From positions 1 through 64,000 of the forward strand of contig JAEZIN010000022.1 of the NCBI GenBank assembly GCA_023436585.1: a stretch of 64,000 nucleotides of DNA. The letters run 5' to 3'. Of this stretch, positions 40,965-48,752 are shown in pieces. Position numbers and translations under genes: made by a program. The stretch's first letter is position 1, and each line of letters begins with the position of its first letter. Source of the DNA: Bacillota bacterium (GTDB lineage Bacteria > Bacillota > Clostridia > Christensenellales > Aristaeellaceae). A model generated the notes under the pieces. It did not search any database. It saw only the letters and a list, made by a program, of their open reading frames with translations, and had not been told where the DNA came from.

Positions 40965-42407
40965 TTGTTGGGATTGGTTGAACGGTTTTATGGCATCAGC
41001 CACATGGTTAAGCCGGGGCACAGGCTTGGGGATTTGCCGCAAACGAAGCAGGCGTACCGGGATGTAATCCGCATCGCCATACCCGCTGTGGCGGAAATGG
41101 TGCTGATGGCCCTCATTGGGGCCATGGATACGGCCATGGTTGGCGTTTTAGGCGCGGAAGCTATTTCTGCGGTTGGTTTGCCAGGCCAACCCAGAATGAT
41201 TATGCTGGCTATTTTTTTTGCACTGAATATTGGCGTAACGGCGGTGGTGGCCAGGCGCAAGGGTGAGGGAAGGCAGGAGGATGCCAACCGCACGGTGCGC
41301 AACGCGCTGGTAATGATCGGGCTAATATCAGTGGTGATCATGTTTGTGAGCCTGAACCAGGCGGAAAACATGATCCGCCTGGCCTCGGGGGATGTAGACC
41401 CTGCCGATCTGGCCAACGTGAAGGTGTTCAACGACGCCATTGCCTATTTCAAGTGGATGGCCTACGCACTGCCTATAAACGCCGTTACCATGTGTATCAG
41501 CGCGTCTCAGCGGGGCATTGGAAGAACCAGAACCACGATGGTAGTCAACATCACCAGCAATCTTGTCAACGTTGTTTTCAATTATCTTCTGATTGGCGGG
41601 AATTTTGGCTTTCCCAGGCTGGGCGTGGAAGGCGCCGCCATTGCCACGTTCATCGGATTCTGCGTGGGGCTGGTGCTGTCTGTTTGCTCCATCACCCTGC
41701 CCAGGTACAAAGGATTTTTGTATTTGCGCCTGCGGGATAACTGGCGGCTTGACAAGACGACGCTCAGGGATATCAGCCGCGTGGGCGGGAACGCCATGGT
41801 GGAGCAGATTTGCCTGCGCATCGGCTTCCTGCTGTATGCCCGGCTGATTTATGAAGCGCTGCACGATCCCACAGCCTTTGCCAGCCATCAAATCGGTATG
41901 CAGTTTTTGAACATCAGCTTTACCTTTGGGGATGGCATCGGCATCGCGGGTACGTCCCTGGTGGGGCAGATGCTGGGCAAACAGAGAGCAGACCTGGGCA
42001 TGGTGTACGGAAAGGTGAGCCAGCGCATGGCATTGACCGTTTCCGCCGGGCTGCTGCTGATCTTTATTCCCTTCAGGCATATCCTGGTGATGCCCTTCGC
42101 AAGCGACCAGCAGGTGCTGGCGATGGCTGCCCAGGTGATGGTCCTGGTGGGAATCTTCCAGCCCTTCCAGACAAGCTCGGTAGTCATCAGCGGTTGCCTT
42201 CGCGGGGCGGGGGATACCAGGTATGTGGCGGTGGTGATGATGCTTTGCGTGACGCTGATCAGGCCCATATTGGCCTGGACAGCGCTGTTTCCGCTGCAAT
42301 TGGGGCTGCTGGGGGCGTGGTCGGCCAGCTTGGTGGATATGATGATAAGGCTGACGTTTGTTTATGTGCGGTTTACCAAAGGGAAGTGGATGTATATCAG
42401 GGTGTAG
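40965..42407 (+). CDS. MATE-family efflux transporter
   Basis: A 480-residue, 12-helix transporter that exports drugs or metabolites using a sodium or proton gradient. Two repeated halves are visible: ALIGAMDTAMVGVLGAEAIS with VGLPGQPRMI in the first, and GIAGTSLVGQMLGKQRADLG with SGCLRGAGDTRY in the second. TTG 40965 is nine bases after GGAG; ATG 41004 is a weaker alternative. The last codons lie inside a repeat copy (42383-42449). The substrate is unknown. Confidence 0.88.
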   Translation: MLGLVERFYGISHMVKPGHRLGDLPQTKQAYRDVIRIAIPAVAEMVLMALIGAMDTAMVGVLGAEAISAVGLPGQPRMIMLAIFFALNIGVTAVVARRKGEGRQEDANRTVRNALVMIGLISVVIMFVSLNQAENMIRLASGDVDPADLANVKVFNDAIAYFKWMAYALPINAVTMCISASQRGIGRTRTTMVVNITSNLVNVVFNYLLIGGNFGFPRLGVEGAAIATFIGFCVGLVLSVCSITLPRYKGFLYLRLRDNWRLDKTTLRDISRVGGNAMVEQICLRIGFLLYARLIYEALHDPTAFASHQIGMQFLNISFTFGDGIGIAGTSLVGQMLGKQRADLGMVYGKVSQRMALTVSAGLLLIFIPFRHILVMPFASDQQVLAMAAQVMVLVGIFQPFQTSSVVISGCLRGAGDTRYVAVVMMLCVTLIRPILAWTALFPLQLGLLGAWSASLVDMMIRLTFVYVRFTKGKWMYIRV

Positions 42408-42449
42408 GAAAGAGGTTTCGCGTCTGAGGACGCGACCAGGGCTTTCCGG
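42383..42449 (+). repeat. REP-like element, copy B (overlaps the MATE gene end)
   Basis: Runs from GGAAGTGGATGTATATCAGG through the hairpin CGCGTCtgagGACGCG to CCAGGGCTTTCCG. Copy C (42478-42546) repeats the same order with scattered differences, and copy A is at 26462-26531. Confidence 0.7.
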
Positions 42450-42477
42450 TCGCCCTGGACCTTCGGGCTTCACCGAT

Positions 42478-42546
42478 GGAAGTGGATGTAAATCAAGGCG
42501 CACCGGGAAGGGGTTTCGCGTCTGCGGACGCGACCAGGGCTTTCCG
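42478..42546 (+). repeat. REP-like element, copy C
   Basis: GGAAGTGGATGTAAATCAAGG, the hairpin CGCGTCtgcgGACGCG and CCAGGGCTTTCCG, a near copy of element B. The gene-free stretch 42408-42934 also holds a second partial repeat (CCCTGGACCTTCGGG near 42453 and 42657), a G/C-rich inverted segment (about 42600-42655), a terminator, and a 39-codon ORF at 42778-42897 without a ribosome site. Confidence 0.7.
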
Positions 42547-42740
42547 CTGCCCGGCGGCTCAATCGTCGCATTGCTTCGCTGCCGCTCGCACTGCTCGTTT
42601 CGCCCGCTTCCTCCTCCCCGCCCATATCCGCCACCGGCGGGGGCGGGGTTTCGGAACCCTGGACCTTCGGGGCTTTGGAACTTACGAATCTTCATGGGTG
42701 ATAAGGATGCATATTCTGGTGCAATGATGGCATAAAGTAG

Positions 42741-42777
42741 AACCCCTCCGGCTATACTCAGACCGGAGGGGTTTTTT
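42741..42777. terminator. Intrinsic terminator
   Basis: AACCCCTCCGG/CCGGAGGGGTT (42741-42773) then TTTT. Ends transcription from the MATE gene. Confidence 0.88.
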
Positions 42778-42934
42778 ATGTTTGAAAAATACTTTGCCCG
42801 CGTAAAGGAAAGAAGAGCGCTGCGCATATGCCTGAAGGAATTTGAACGGGATAGGGACAAAAGGCCGCCTTCTTTAAAGCAGGGAAGATGGCTTTGACAA
42901 CAGACATATCAAATGGATTTTGCGGGTAAGGATG

Positions 42935-43366
42935 TCACTGCTTGCCTGCATCGCCATCCTCGTTGTCATCATCCTGAAAATCTGGGCTGTTCAAAACCTG
43001 GATTTCATCCTCATCCTCCGGCTGCGTGAGTTCACCCGCCCTGCGTGCGGCATCATTGGCAGCCTCCTCGGCCAGCCTTGCTTCCCGGGCCGCGGCAATC
43101 CGCTGGGCGCGGATGGCGGTAAGCTGCTCATCCAGGGCGTTCAATTGCTTCAACTGTGCATCCAGCGCCGGGGGAAAGCTCTCGCCGCGCTGCCACATTT
43201 CGTAGGCGATGCTTCCAAAGTCGGCCAGAATCTCGCGCCGGCGCGTCTCCAGATTCATTTCGGTGACCTTGTACTTGGCATTGTCCGCAATGTTGGACGC
43301 CGCGTTGCCAATGACTTCCATCCCCCTGAGCCATGTCTTCTTTAAGCCCTTCATCACATTGCCCAT
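42935..43366 (-). CDS. Hypothetical coiled-coil protein with acidic tail
   Basis: A 143-residue protein. A basic amphipathic N-terminus (GLKKTWLRGMEVIGNAASNI) is followed by a long helical region (about residues 30-110) rich in Ala, Arg and Glu and an acidic tail (EDEDEIQ, DDDNEDGD). AAAGGAG lies eight bases before ATG 43366 (minus). It is about 20 bases downstream of the secreted protein gene and may share its transcript. No family recognised. Confidence 0.6.
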   Translation of the reverse strand: MGNVMKGLKKTWLRGMEVIGNAASNIADNAKYKVTEMNLETRRREILADFGSIAYEMWQRGESFPPALDAQLKQLNALDEQLTAIRAQRIAAAREARLAEEAANDAARRAGELTQPEDEDEIQVLNSPDFQDDDNEDGDAGKQ

Positions 43367-43385
43367 GTGTCATGCTCCTTTGCCG

Positions 43386-44396
43386 TTATTTGAGGATGAG
43401 GTCGTCGCGAAGCCGGTATAGCGTGGCGCCTCTTTTTTTGGTATTGATACATTCTATGAACCAGTGGGCCGTCGCATCCGCGTCATATTGCAAATATCCC
43501 CAGCGGACGCCGTCGATGCGCTTGCCCCGCATATTACTGTCGGTCCAGTGCAGCATATCGCTGACAGGGTCATAATCCGTGATGAAAAGCAGCGAGTGGG
43601 GGCCGTTTCCGCCGCCGTAGTACCCGACCATTTGGAAGAAATCGCCCCGTTTGACCTGCTTGAGCATATTAAAGGCGATGGCCGCGTTCTCTTCCTTGCT
43701 CAAATCATTGTTGTACTTGAACTGGGCCACGATTTCAAACGGACTGCCATCCTGTGCCGTTTCGGGCCGCCACTCAATGCCGTAGTCATATGGCGCGCAG
43801 GCGGCCTTGCTGTTGTTTTTGGGCATGTGCAGGGGAAGCTCGGGATAGGCCTGCATGGAATACTCCTTGGAATAAGTGTCGAACAGGCGCATCACGAAAT
43901 TTTTGCAGACGCCGATGTCGTAATCCTCCTCGGCAGGGGCAAATTTGTAACGGGAATCCTTCGAATTGTCGTAGGCCAGGGCGATCATTTTACCGATCAG
44001 CGCTTCCTTGGGGGAAGGGACATCCCGGGAAACATCCGTGAAGGCTGTCTTGCCGTTTGCTTCAAACCCGTAGCCCCGCGCGTTGACAGAAAGGCCTGCT
44101 TTAAGGGCGGGGAGCTGGAAGGTATACTCGAAGGCATCGCCTTCCATGGTTTGCGTAAGGGAACCGCCGTCCCACGAAAGGGTGACCTCAATGCGGCTCA
44201 CATTGCTCCCCTTGGCGGAAACAAGAAGCTTGTTACCCGCTTCGCAGCCCTCGCCCGGTTTGGGAGTCAACAGCTGAAGGGAGGGGAGCAGGGGAATATC
44301 CGCATAGTAAATTTCTTCATCCGCCCGGACTGTACCTGCCGGGAACAGAAAGAGTACCGCAATCAGAACAATCCATGTTCTTTTGAGTTGCTTCAC
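43386..44396 (-). CDS. Secreted protein with papain-like (NlpC/P60- or CHAP-like) domain
   Basis: A 336-residue exported protein with a Sec signal peptide (hydrophobic core residues 8-23, cleavage near VRA). Residues about 38-125 resemble an Ig-like beta domain (VTLSWDGG, FEYTFQLP). The C-terminal half carries a likely Cys-His catalytic pair: Cys164 in YDIGVCKNFVMRLFD and His267 in GGNGPHSLLFITDY. The RGDFFQMV segment between them is typical of NlpC/P60 and CHAP peptidoglycan hydrolases. The target is probably cell wall. Enzyme class is inferred from layout only. Confidence 0.6.
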   Translation of the reverse strand: MKQLKRTWIVLIAVLFLFPAGTVRADEEIYYADIPLLPSLQLLTPKPGEGCEAGNKLLVSAKGSNVSRIEVTLSWDGGSLTQTMEGDAFEYTFQLPALKAGLSVNARGYGFEANGKTAFTDVSRDVPSPKEALIGKMIALAYDNSKDSRYKFAPAEEDYDIGVCKNFVMRLFDTYSKEYSMQAYPELPLHMPKNNSKAACAPYDYGIEWRPETAQDGSPFEIVAQFKYNNDLSKEENAAIAFNMLKQVKRGDFFQMVGYYGGGNGPHSLLFITDYDPVSDMLHWTDSNMRGKRIDGVRWGYLQYDADATAHWFIECINTKKRGATLYRLRDDLILK

Positions 44397-44420
44397 GTTT
44401 TATCTGCCTTTCCGATGGCT

Positions 44421-45287
44421 TCACCAGTGAACCCACAGCGCATCCTTTACGGAAGAAAAGTCCACCTGGCCGATGGGAAGTATTTCGCCATCCACATTCA
44501 AATGCATCCCCGGCGCGTCAATCGTAACGCTGCGGCACCGGTAATGGGATGTGATGGCGAAGGAATGCACCTTCCCCATTAAAAGGCCGGGCAGGTAAAA
44601 AAACATCTTCCAGTTGGGGATGGACCGCAGCACCACCACATCCAGCAGGCCGTCGTTTACCAGGGATGTGGGAGAAATGGGAATTCCTCCGCCTATATAA
44701 CGGCCGTTGGCCACGCTGCATTGCAGGAATGTGCCCTGAAGTGTTGTTTCTTCATCAATGACGATATGCATGGCTACGGGCTCGAAGCTGAAAATGGTGC
44801 GGATCACGCCGTACAGGTAGGGCAGCATGCCCCTGACCAGCTTTTTTGCCTTGATGGAGTATTCCAGTACGGACACGTCAAAGCCGGTGCCGCAGACGTT
44901 CAGGAAAAGCTTGTCGTTCAGCCGGCCCATATCCAGCTGCCTGGGCGGATGGGAAAGGATGTGATCCAGCGCTTCCATGGGGGACTTGGGCACGCAGATG
45001 GACTTGATGAAGTCATTGCCTGTACCGGCGGGGATCAAGCCAAGGGCGGATGCGGAATGGACAAGGCCGCTGGCGACTTCATAAGCCGTACCGTCGCCGC
45101 CCACAGCCAGAACCGTTTCCGTTCCCCGCTTCGCCGATTCCTTTGCCAAAAGCGTCGCGTGCCCCGGTGATTCTGTATAAAAAGCCTTGCAGGCGATGGA
45201 CCTTGATAACAGGACCTCCATTACTTTTTCGCCGATACGCTTGGCGTGCCCGTTCCCTGCCACAGGGTTGATAATGACGTCGATCAT
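44421..45287 (-). CDS. YegS/DgkB-type lipid (diacylglycerol-like) kinase
   Basis: A 288-residue kinase that phosphorylates diacylglycerol or a related lipid at the membrane. NPVAGNG (7-13), GGDGT (63-67) and PAGTGNDF (about 90-97) are the diagnostic motifs, and a C-terminal GGGIPISPTSLVNDGLLDVV segment also fits. ATG 45287 (minus) is chosen at the conserved start; AAAGGCG lies upstream. The length is normal. Confidence 0.9.
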   Translation of the reverse strand: MIDVIINPVAGNGHAKRIGEKVMEVLLSRSIACKAFYTESPGHATLLAKESAKRGTETVLAVGGDGTAYEVASGLVHSASALGLIPAGTGNDFIKSICVPKSPMEALDHILSHPPRQLDMGRLNDKLFLNVCGTGFDVSVLEYSIKAKKLVRGMLPYLYGVIRTIFSFEPVAMHIVIDEETTLQGTFLQCSVANGRYIGGGIPISPTSLVNDGLLDVVVLRSIPNWKMFFYLPGLLMGKVHSFAITSHYRCRSVTIDAPGMHLNVDGEILPIGQVDFSSVKDALWVHW

Positions 45288-45411
45288 GTATTCAGCGCCT
45301 TTCAAAATATATAATAATGTACTTCATTTGTAAGCAAAAGTAAAGCGGCGCGCGCGAATTTCATGCGCCTGCCGCATAGCCGGAAGAGGCACGCGGGTGA
45401 ATGTCCTCCCC

Positions 45412-45441
45412 TTGCTCCGGAGCGCTCCATTGTGGTATAAT
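45412..45441 (+). promoter_or_regulatory. Promoter of the DUF1653 gene
   Basis: TTGCTC (45412-45417), 18 bases, TATAAT (45436-45441). Confidence 0.65.
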
Positions 45442-45506
45442 CTGGTGTATAAGACCGGGACAAGCATGGCACTATCTTGGCGAAACAGGCGTTGCCGGAG
45501 GAGACT

Positions 45507-45722
45507 ATGGATGAAATAAGGCCGGGCATATACCGGCATTTCAAAGGGAACCGCTACCGGCTTTTATATACAGCCCGGCACAGCGAAACGCTGGAGGTGA
45601 TGGCCGTATATCAGGCGCTGTACGGGGATGGGGGAATATGGGTACGCCCCGCGGCCCAATGGTCGGAACTGGTGGAGCGTGACGGGGTGCAGTATATACG
45701 CTTTACCTGGGAAGAAGAATAG
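45507..45722 (+). CDS. DUF1653 protein
   Basis: A 71-residue single-domain DUF1653 protein. PGIYRHFKGNRYRLLYTARHS and VMAVYQALYGDGGIWVRP are the family signature. The function is unknown; relatives may bind nucleic acid or small ligands. GGAGGAGACT precedes ATG 45507. A terminator follows the stop. Confidence 0.9.
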   Translation: MDEIRPGIYRHFKGNRYRLLYTARHSETLEVMAVYQALYGDGGIWVRPAAQWSELVERDGVQYIRFTWEEE

Positions 45723-45746
45723 GCGGCATACAGCGCTGCAAATCAT

Positions 45747-45775
45747 GCGCTTTTTCGAGGAGAAGGCGCTTTTTT
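45747..45775 (+). terminator. Terminator of the DUF1653 gene
   Basis: GCGCTTTTTC pairs with the GAAGGCGC side (G-U pairs allowed), then six Ts. Confidence 0.7.
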
Positions 45776-45839
45776 CTTTACTCGTTTCCGGCGGTATGGT
45801 ATCATGGACAAAGGTTCAGGCGTAAGAGAGGGTATTTAT

Positions 45840-46640
45840 ATGAACGATGATGTAACCAGAAGCATGCTGGCAAAAGTGAAGTGCTTCCTTTTGGATATGG
45901 ACGGCACTTTTTATTTGGGAAACAATCTGCTGCCCGGTTCCCTGGAATTTTTGGACGCATGTGAGCGCACCGGCCGCCGCACGCTGTTTTTGACCAACAA
46001 TTCCTCCAAGTCTGCCGTGCATTATGTGATGAAGCTCAAGCGTATGGGCGTTAGGGAACGCTTTTTGCGAGTGCTGACCTCCGGCCATGCCGCCGCGTCC
46101 TATGCGCTGCGCGTGCTCCCGGGGAAAAAGGCGTTCCTGCTGGGCAATAACATATTGAAGGAAGAGTTGCTGGAACTGGGGCTGCTGATAGACAACGAAA
46201 ACCCCGACTATGTGCTGATCGCCTACGATACCACGCTGGACTATGAAAAGATGACCAGGGTGTGCGACCTGGTTCGGGCCGGGCTGCCCTATATCGCCAC
46301 CCACCCGGATTTCAACTGCCCCACGGAAACGGGGTTTGCCCCGGACATCGGGGCCATCATCGCCTTCATTGAGGCCAGCGCGGGCCGCCGGCCGGATATC
46401 ATCCTGGGCAAGCCTTACCAGGGCATCGTGGAGGAAGCGCTGCGGCTTACCGGCTTCCGGGCCGACGAGCTGGCCATGGTGGGGGACAGGCTGTATACCG
46501 ACATCGCCACCGGGGTGACTTTCGGAATGACGAGCATCCTCGTTCTTTCCGGCGAAGCCACTATGGAGGATTTGAAGTCGTCGCCCGTGCAGCCGCATTT
46601 GATATTTGACAGGCTGAGCGATATGATACCATATATGTAA
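45840..46640 (+). CDS. HAD-IIA family phosphatase (NagD/PNPase-like)
   Basis: A 266-residue HAD-superfamily hydrolase. Motif I FLLDMDGTFYLG (about 16-27), motif II LTNNSSKS (about 53-60) and motif IV MVGDRLYTDI (near 214-223) place it in subfamily IIA, which removes phosphate from nucleotides, sugars or 4-nitrophenyl phosphate. ATG 45840 has AGAGAGGG upstream. It lies next to the long hairpin element and ends convergent to metI. Confidence 0.9.
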   Translation: MNDDVTRSMLAKVKCFLLDMDGTFYLGNNLLPGSLEFLDACERTGRRTLFLTNNSSKSAVHYVMKLKRMGVRERFLRVLTSGHAAASYALRVLPGKKAFLLGNNILKEELLELGLLIDNENPDYVLIAYDTTLDYEKMTRVCDLVRAGLPYIATHPDFNCPTETGFAPDIGAIIAFIEASAGRRPDIILGKPYQGIVEEALRLTGFRADELAMVGDRLYTDIATGVTFGMTSILVLSGEATMEDLKSSPVQPHLIFDRLSDMIPYM

Positions 46641-46656
46641 TGCTATTTTGCATAGG

Positions 46657-46776
46657 AAAAGAGCGCCGCTTCACTAAGCATATAATATGTGGCCTATACA
46701 AGAAGAGTTGGGTTCGCACCTGTGGGTGCCAGCTTCTTGGTAATGGCCTCATGCTTAGATTAGGCAGCGCTCTTTT
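46657..46776. ncRNA. Long self-complementary element, candidate structured RNA
   Basis: About 120 bases fold end to end: AAAAGAGCGC with GCGCTCTTTT (46657-46666/46767-46776), CTAAGCAT with ATGCTTAG (46674-46681/46751-46758), GGCC with GGCC (46691-46694/46745-46748), AAGAAG with CTTCTT (46700-46705/46733-46738), and an apical GCACC/GGTGC (46716-46720/46725-46729). T-runs end both strands. A rod with symmetric internal loops resembles 6S RNA in shape but is shorter; it may instead be only a large bidirectional terminator between convergent genes. Confidence 0.4.
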
Positions 46777-46789
46777 TACATCTAGTTCT

Positions 46790-47452
46790 TTAGCGCTTTT
46801 TATGATCCAGCTTTTTTGTGGTGACGGTTCCGGACACCTGGAAAATTTGCACCAATAGTACCAGAGCGATGCTGGCTGTGTACATGATATCGTATGCCCG
46901 TCTGTTCAGGCCATAGCTGATGGCAATGGACCCGAGCCCGCCGCCGCCCGCCGCCCCGGCCATGGCCGTATAGGCCAATATGGTGGTCAGGCAGATGGTG
47001 GCGCCGCTTATCAGAGATGGAAGAGCTTCTGGCAGCAACACCTTATAAATGACTTGCCAGGTGGTGGAGCCCATGGAAAGGGCCGCCTCCACGATGCCGT
47101 CGTCCACCTCCCGAAGGGAGCTTTCCACCATGCGGGCTACATAAGGAAAGGCGCTGATGACCATGGGGAAAATGACGGATGTGGTGCCGATGGCTGTGCC
47201 CATCACTTCCCTGGTCACCGGGGAAATCATCACCAGCATGATAAGGAATGGGATGGAACGCAGAAAATTGATCACCACGCCCATGACCGTATTAAAGCCG
47301 GGGGCGGGCAGGATATGGCCGCGCCTGGTGATGACCAGCAGCACGCCCAGCGGCAGGCCGATCACGTAGGCAAAGAATGTGGAGGGCAGTGTCATCCAAA
47401 CAGTCTCCTGAATTCCTTGCAGAAGGAGGGGGCCCAATTTATCCCAGGTCAT
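46790..47452 (-). CDS. metI: Methionine ABC importer permease
   Basis: A 220-residue MetI-type permease with about five helices. The coupling-loop EAA region is IVEAALSMGSTTWQVIYKVL and LPEALPSLISGATICL; the SIPFLIMLVMISPVTR segment is typical of MetI. It forms the channel of the D/L-methionine importer with MetN. It starts at an ATGA overlap with metN. The usual MetQ lipoprotein gene is not beside it. Confidence 0.92.
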   Translation of the reverse strand: MTWDKLGPLLLQGIQETVWMTLPSTFFAYVIGLPLGVLLVITRRGHILPAPGFNTVMGVVINFLRSIPFLIMLVMISPVTREVMGTAIGTTSVIFPMVISAFPYVARMVESSLREVDDGIVEAALSMGSTTWQVIYKVLLPEALPSLISGATICLTTILAYTAMAGAAGGGGLGSIAISYGLNRRAYDIMYTASIALVLLVQIFQVSGTVTTKKLDHKKR

Positions 47453-48501
47453 GATGGCAGCACCTCCTCTACAGTCAGGCCCTGGGCTTTCAAAAAGTCC
47501 ATGGCCTTTCTCTTTACGGCTGGGTCCTCCGGGTCGGTGATAAGCATCTGTCCGTATTGCACGCCGTTCAGGTTGCGCACATCGGCGGACAGGATGCTGA
47601 CAGGCATATTTAAATGCAGTATCAGTCTTGCAATGATGGGATCGGCTACCTTACCGCCGTCAAATACCACCCGCAAGGCCGGGCCTGACAGGGGAAAAGG
47701 TTCCTCCTCGGTAGGTACGATGCCGAACAGCCGCCGGCCGGCCTGGCTCTTGGTGTGGGTGAACACTTCGTCCACGCTGCCCTCTTCCGCGATGACGCCG
47801 CCATCCAGGATGGCCACGTGGGTGCATATCTGCCGGATTACCGCCATTTCATGGGTGATGATCACGATGGTGATGCCCATTTGCCGGTTGATGTCCTGCA
47901 GAAGCTTCAATATGGATTGTGTGGTCATGGGGTCAAGGGCGGAGGTGGCCTCGTCGCACAGGAGCACCTTGGGGTTCATGGCCAGTGCCCTGGCGATGGC
48001 TACCCTTTGCTTTTGACCGCCGGACAATTGGGAGGGATAGGCATTGAGCTTATCCTCCAGCCCCACGATTTTCAAAAGTTCTTTCACCCGCTCTTCTGCC
48101 TTGGCATGCGGAACGCCGGCGATGTCCATGGGGTAGCGGATGTTTTTTTCCACCGTCTTTTGCATCAGCAGATTGAATTGCTGAAAAATCATGCTCACGC
48201 CCCGCCGCAGGGACATAAGCTCCCTTTTGCTCATGGCCAGCACATTCCTGCCTTCGAACAAGATTGTGCCGCTGGTTGGCTCATCCAGCCGGTTGATGCA
48301 GCGGATGAGCGTGCTTTTCCCCGCGCCGCTCATACCAATGATGCCGTATATGTCACCTTTGCGGATGGAAAGGCTGATGTCGCTTAGCGCCACCACCTTG
48401 CCGTCCTGCAGGGGGTATACCTTTTTCAGTTTTTGAATGTCGATAAGCACAGGCCGCTCACTTTGGCCAGTGCCATTCCTTTGAAGCTCCGTTTCCTGCA
48501 T
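47449..48501 (-). CDS. metN: Methionine ABC importer ATPase
   Basis: A 350-residue ATPase: Walker A GMSGAGKST, Q-loop FQQFNLL, signature LSGGQKQRVAIARAL and Walker B VLLCDEATSALDP. The C-terminal NIL domain (about the last 80 residues, LRVVFDGGKVADPIIARL onward) binds methionine for feedback. The promoter at 48568-48596 rules out starts upstream of about 48560. ATG 48501 is used, but a GTG at 48450 (before VLIDIQKLKKVYP) fits the family length and may be the true start. It is coupled to metI. Confidence 0.9.
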   Translation of the reverse strand: MQETELQRNGTGQSERPVLIDIQKLKKVYPLQDGKVVALSDISLSIRKGDIYGIIGMSGAGKSTLIRCINRLDEPTSGTILFEGRNVLAMSKRELMSLRRGVSMIFQQFNLLMQKTVEKNIRYPMDIAGVPHAKAEERVKELLKIVGLEDKLNAYPSQLSGGQKQRVAIARALAMNPKVLLCDEATSALDPMTTQSILKLLQDINRQMGITIVIITHEMAVIRQICTHVAILDGGVIAEEGSVDEVFTHTKSQAGRRLFGIVPTEEEPFPLSGPALRVVFDGGKVADPIIARLILHLNMPVSILSADVRNLNGVQYGQMLITDPEDPAVKRKAMDFLKAQGLTVEEVLPS

Positions 48502-48567
48502 GCGGAATATCCCAGCCTTTCCCCTGTGCCTGTACCCATGGGTATAGTACAGAAAGAATGTGCCGTC

Positions 48568-48596
48568 ATCATACACGATGCATGGAGGCCTGTCAA
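48568..48596 (-). promoter_or_regulatory. Promoter of metNI
   Basis: On the minus strand TTGACA (48596-48591), 17 bases, TATGAT (48573-48568). I see no S-box or T-box in the short leader. Confidence 0.85.
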
Positions 48597-48752
48597 GGCG
48601 CAGTGAGGCATGGCCGGGATTCTTGTTTTTTCCAGGAAGTCAATCTCCTTTTGCTTTTGATGTGATACAATGATGGAAAGGCTCCGGGGACAGGCGCATC
48701 CGGCCATACTTTCCGGGGCCAAATCGGTATAATAGTGACAGGGAGGGCTCCC

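Noticed and set aside
42778..42897. 39-codon ORF directly after a terminator T-run
   Set aside because: It starts within the terminator tail, has no ribosome site and no recognisable family.
46700..46740. GGTTCGCACC segment as the T-arm of a tRNA
   Set aside because: No acceptor, D or anticodon arms can be built around it; it is the apex of a long rod-like hairpin.
46657..46776. Definite 6S RNA
   Set aside because: The shape is similar but it is shorter than typical 6S RNA, and I could not confirm the conserved central bubble or a promoter. Kept only as a candidate.
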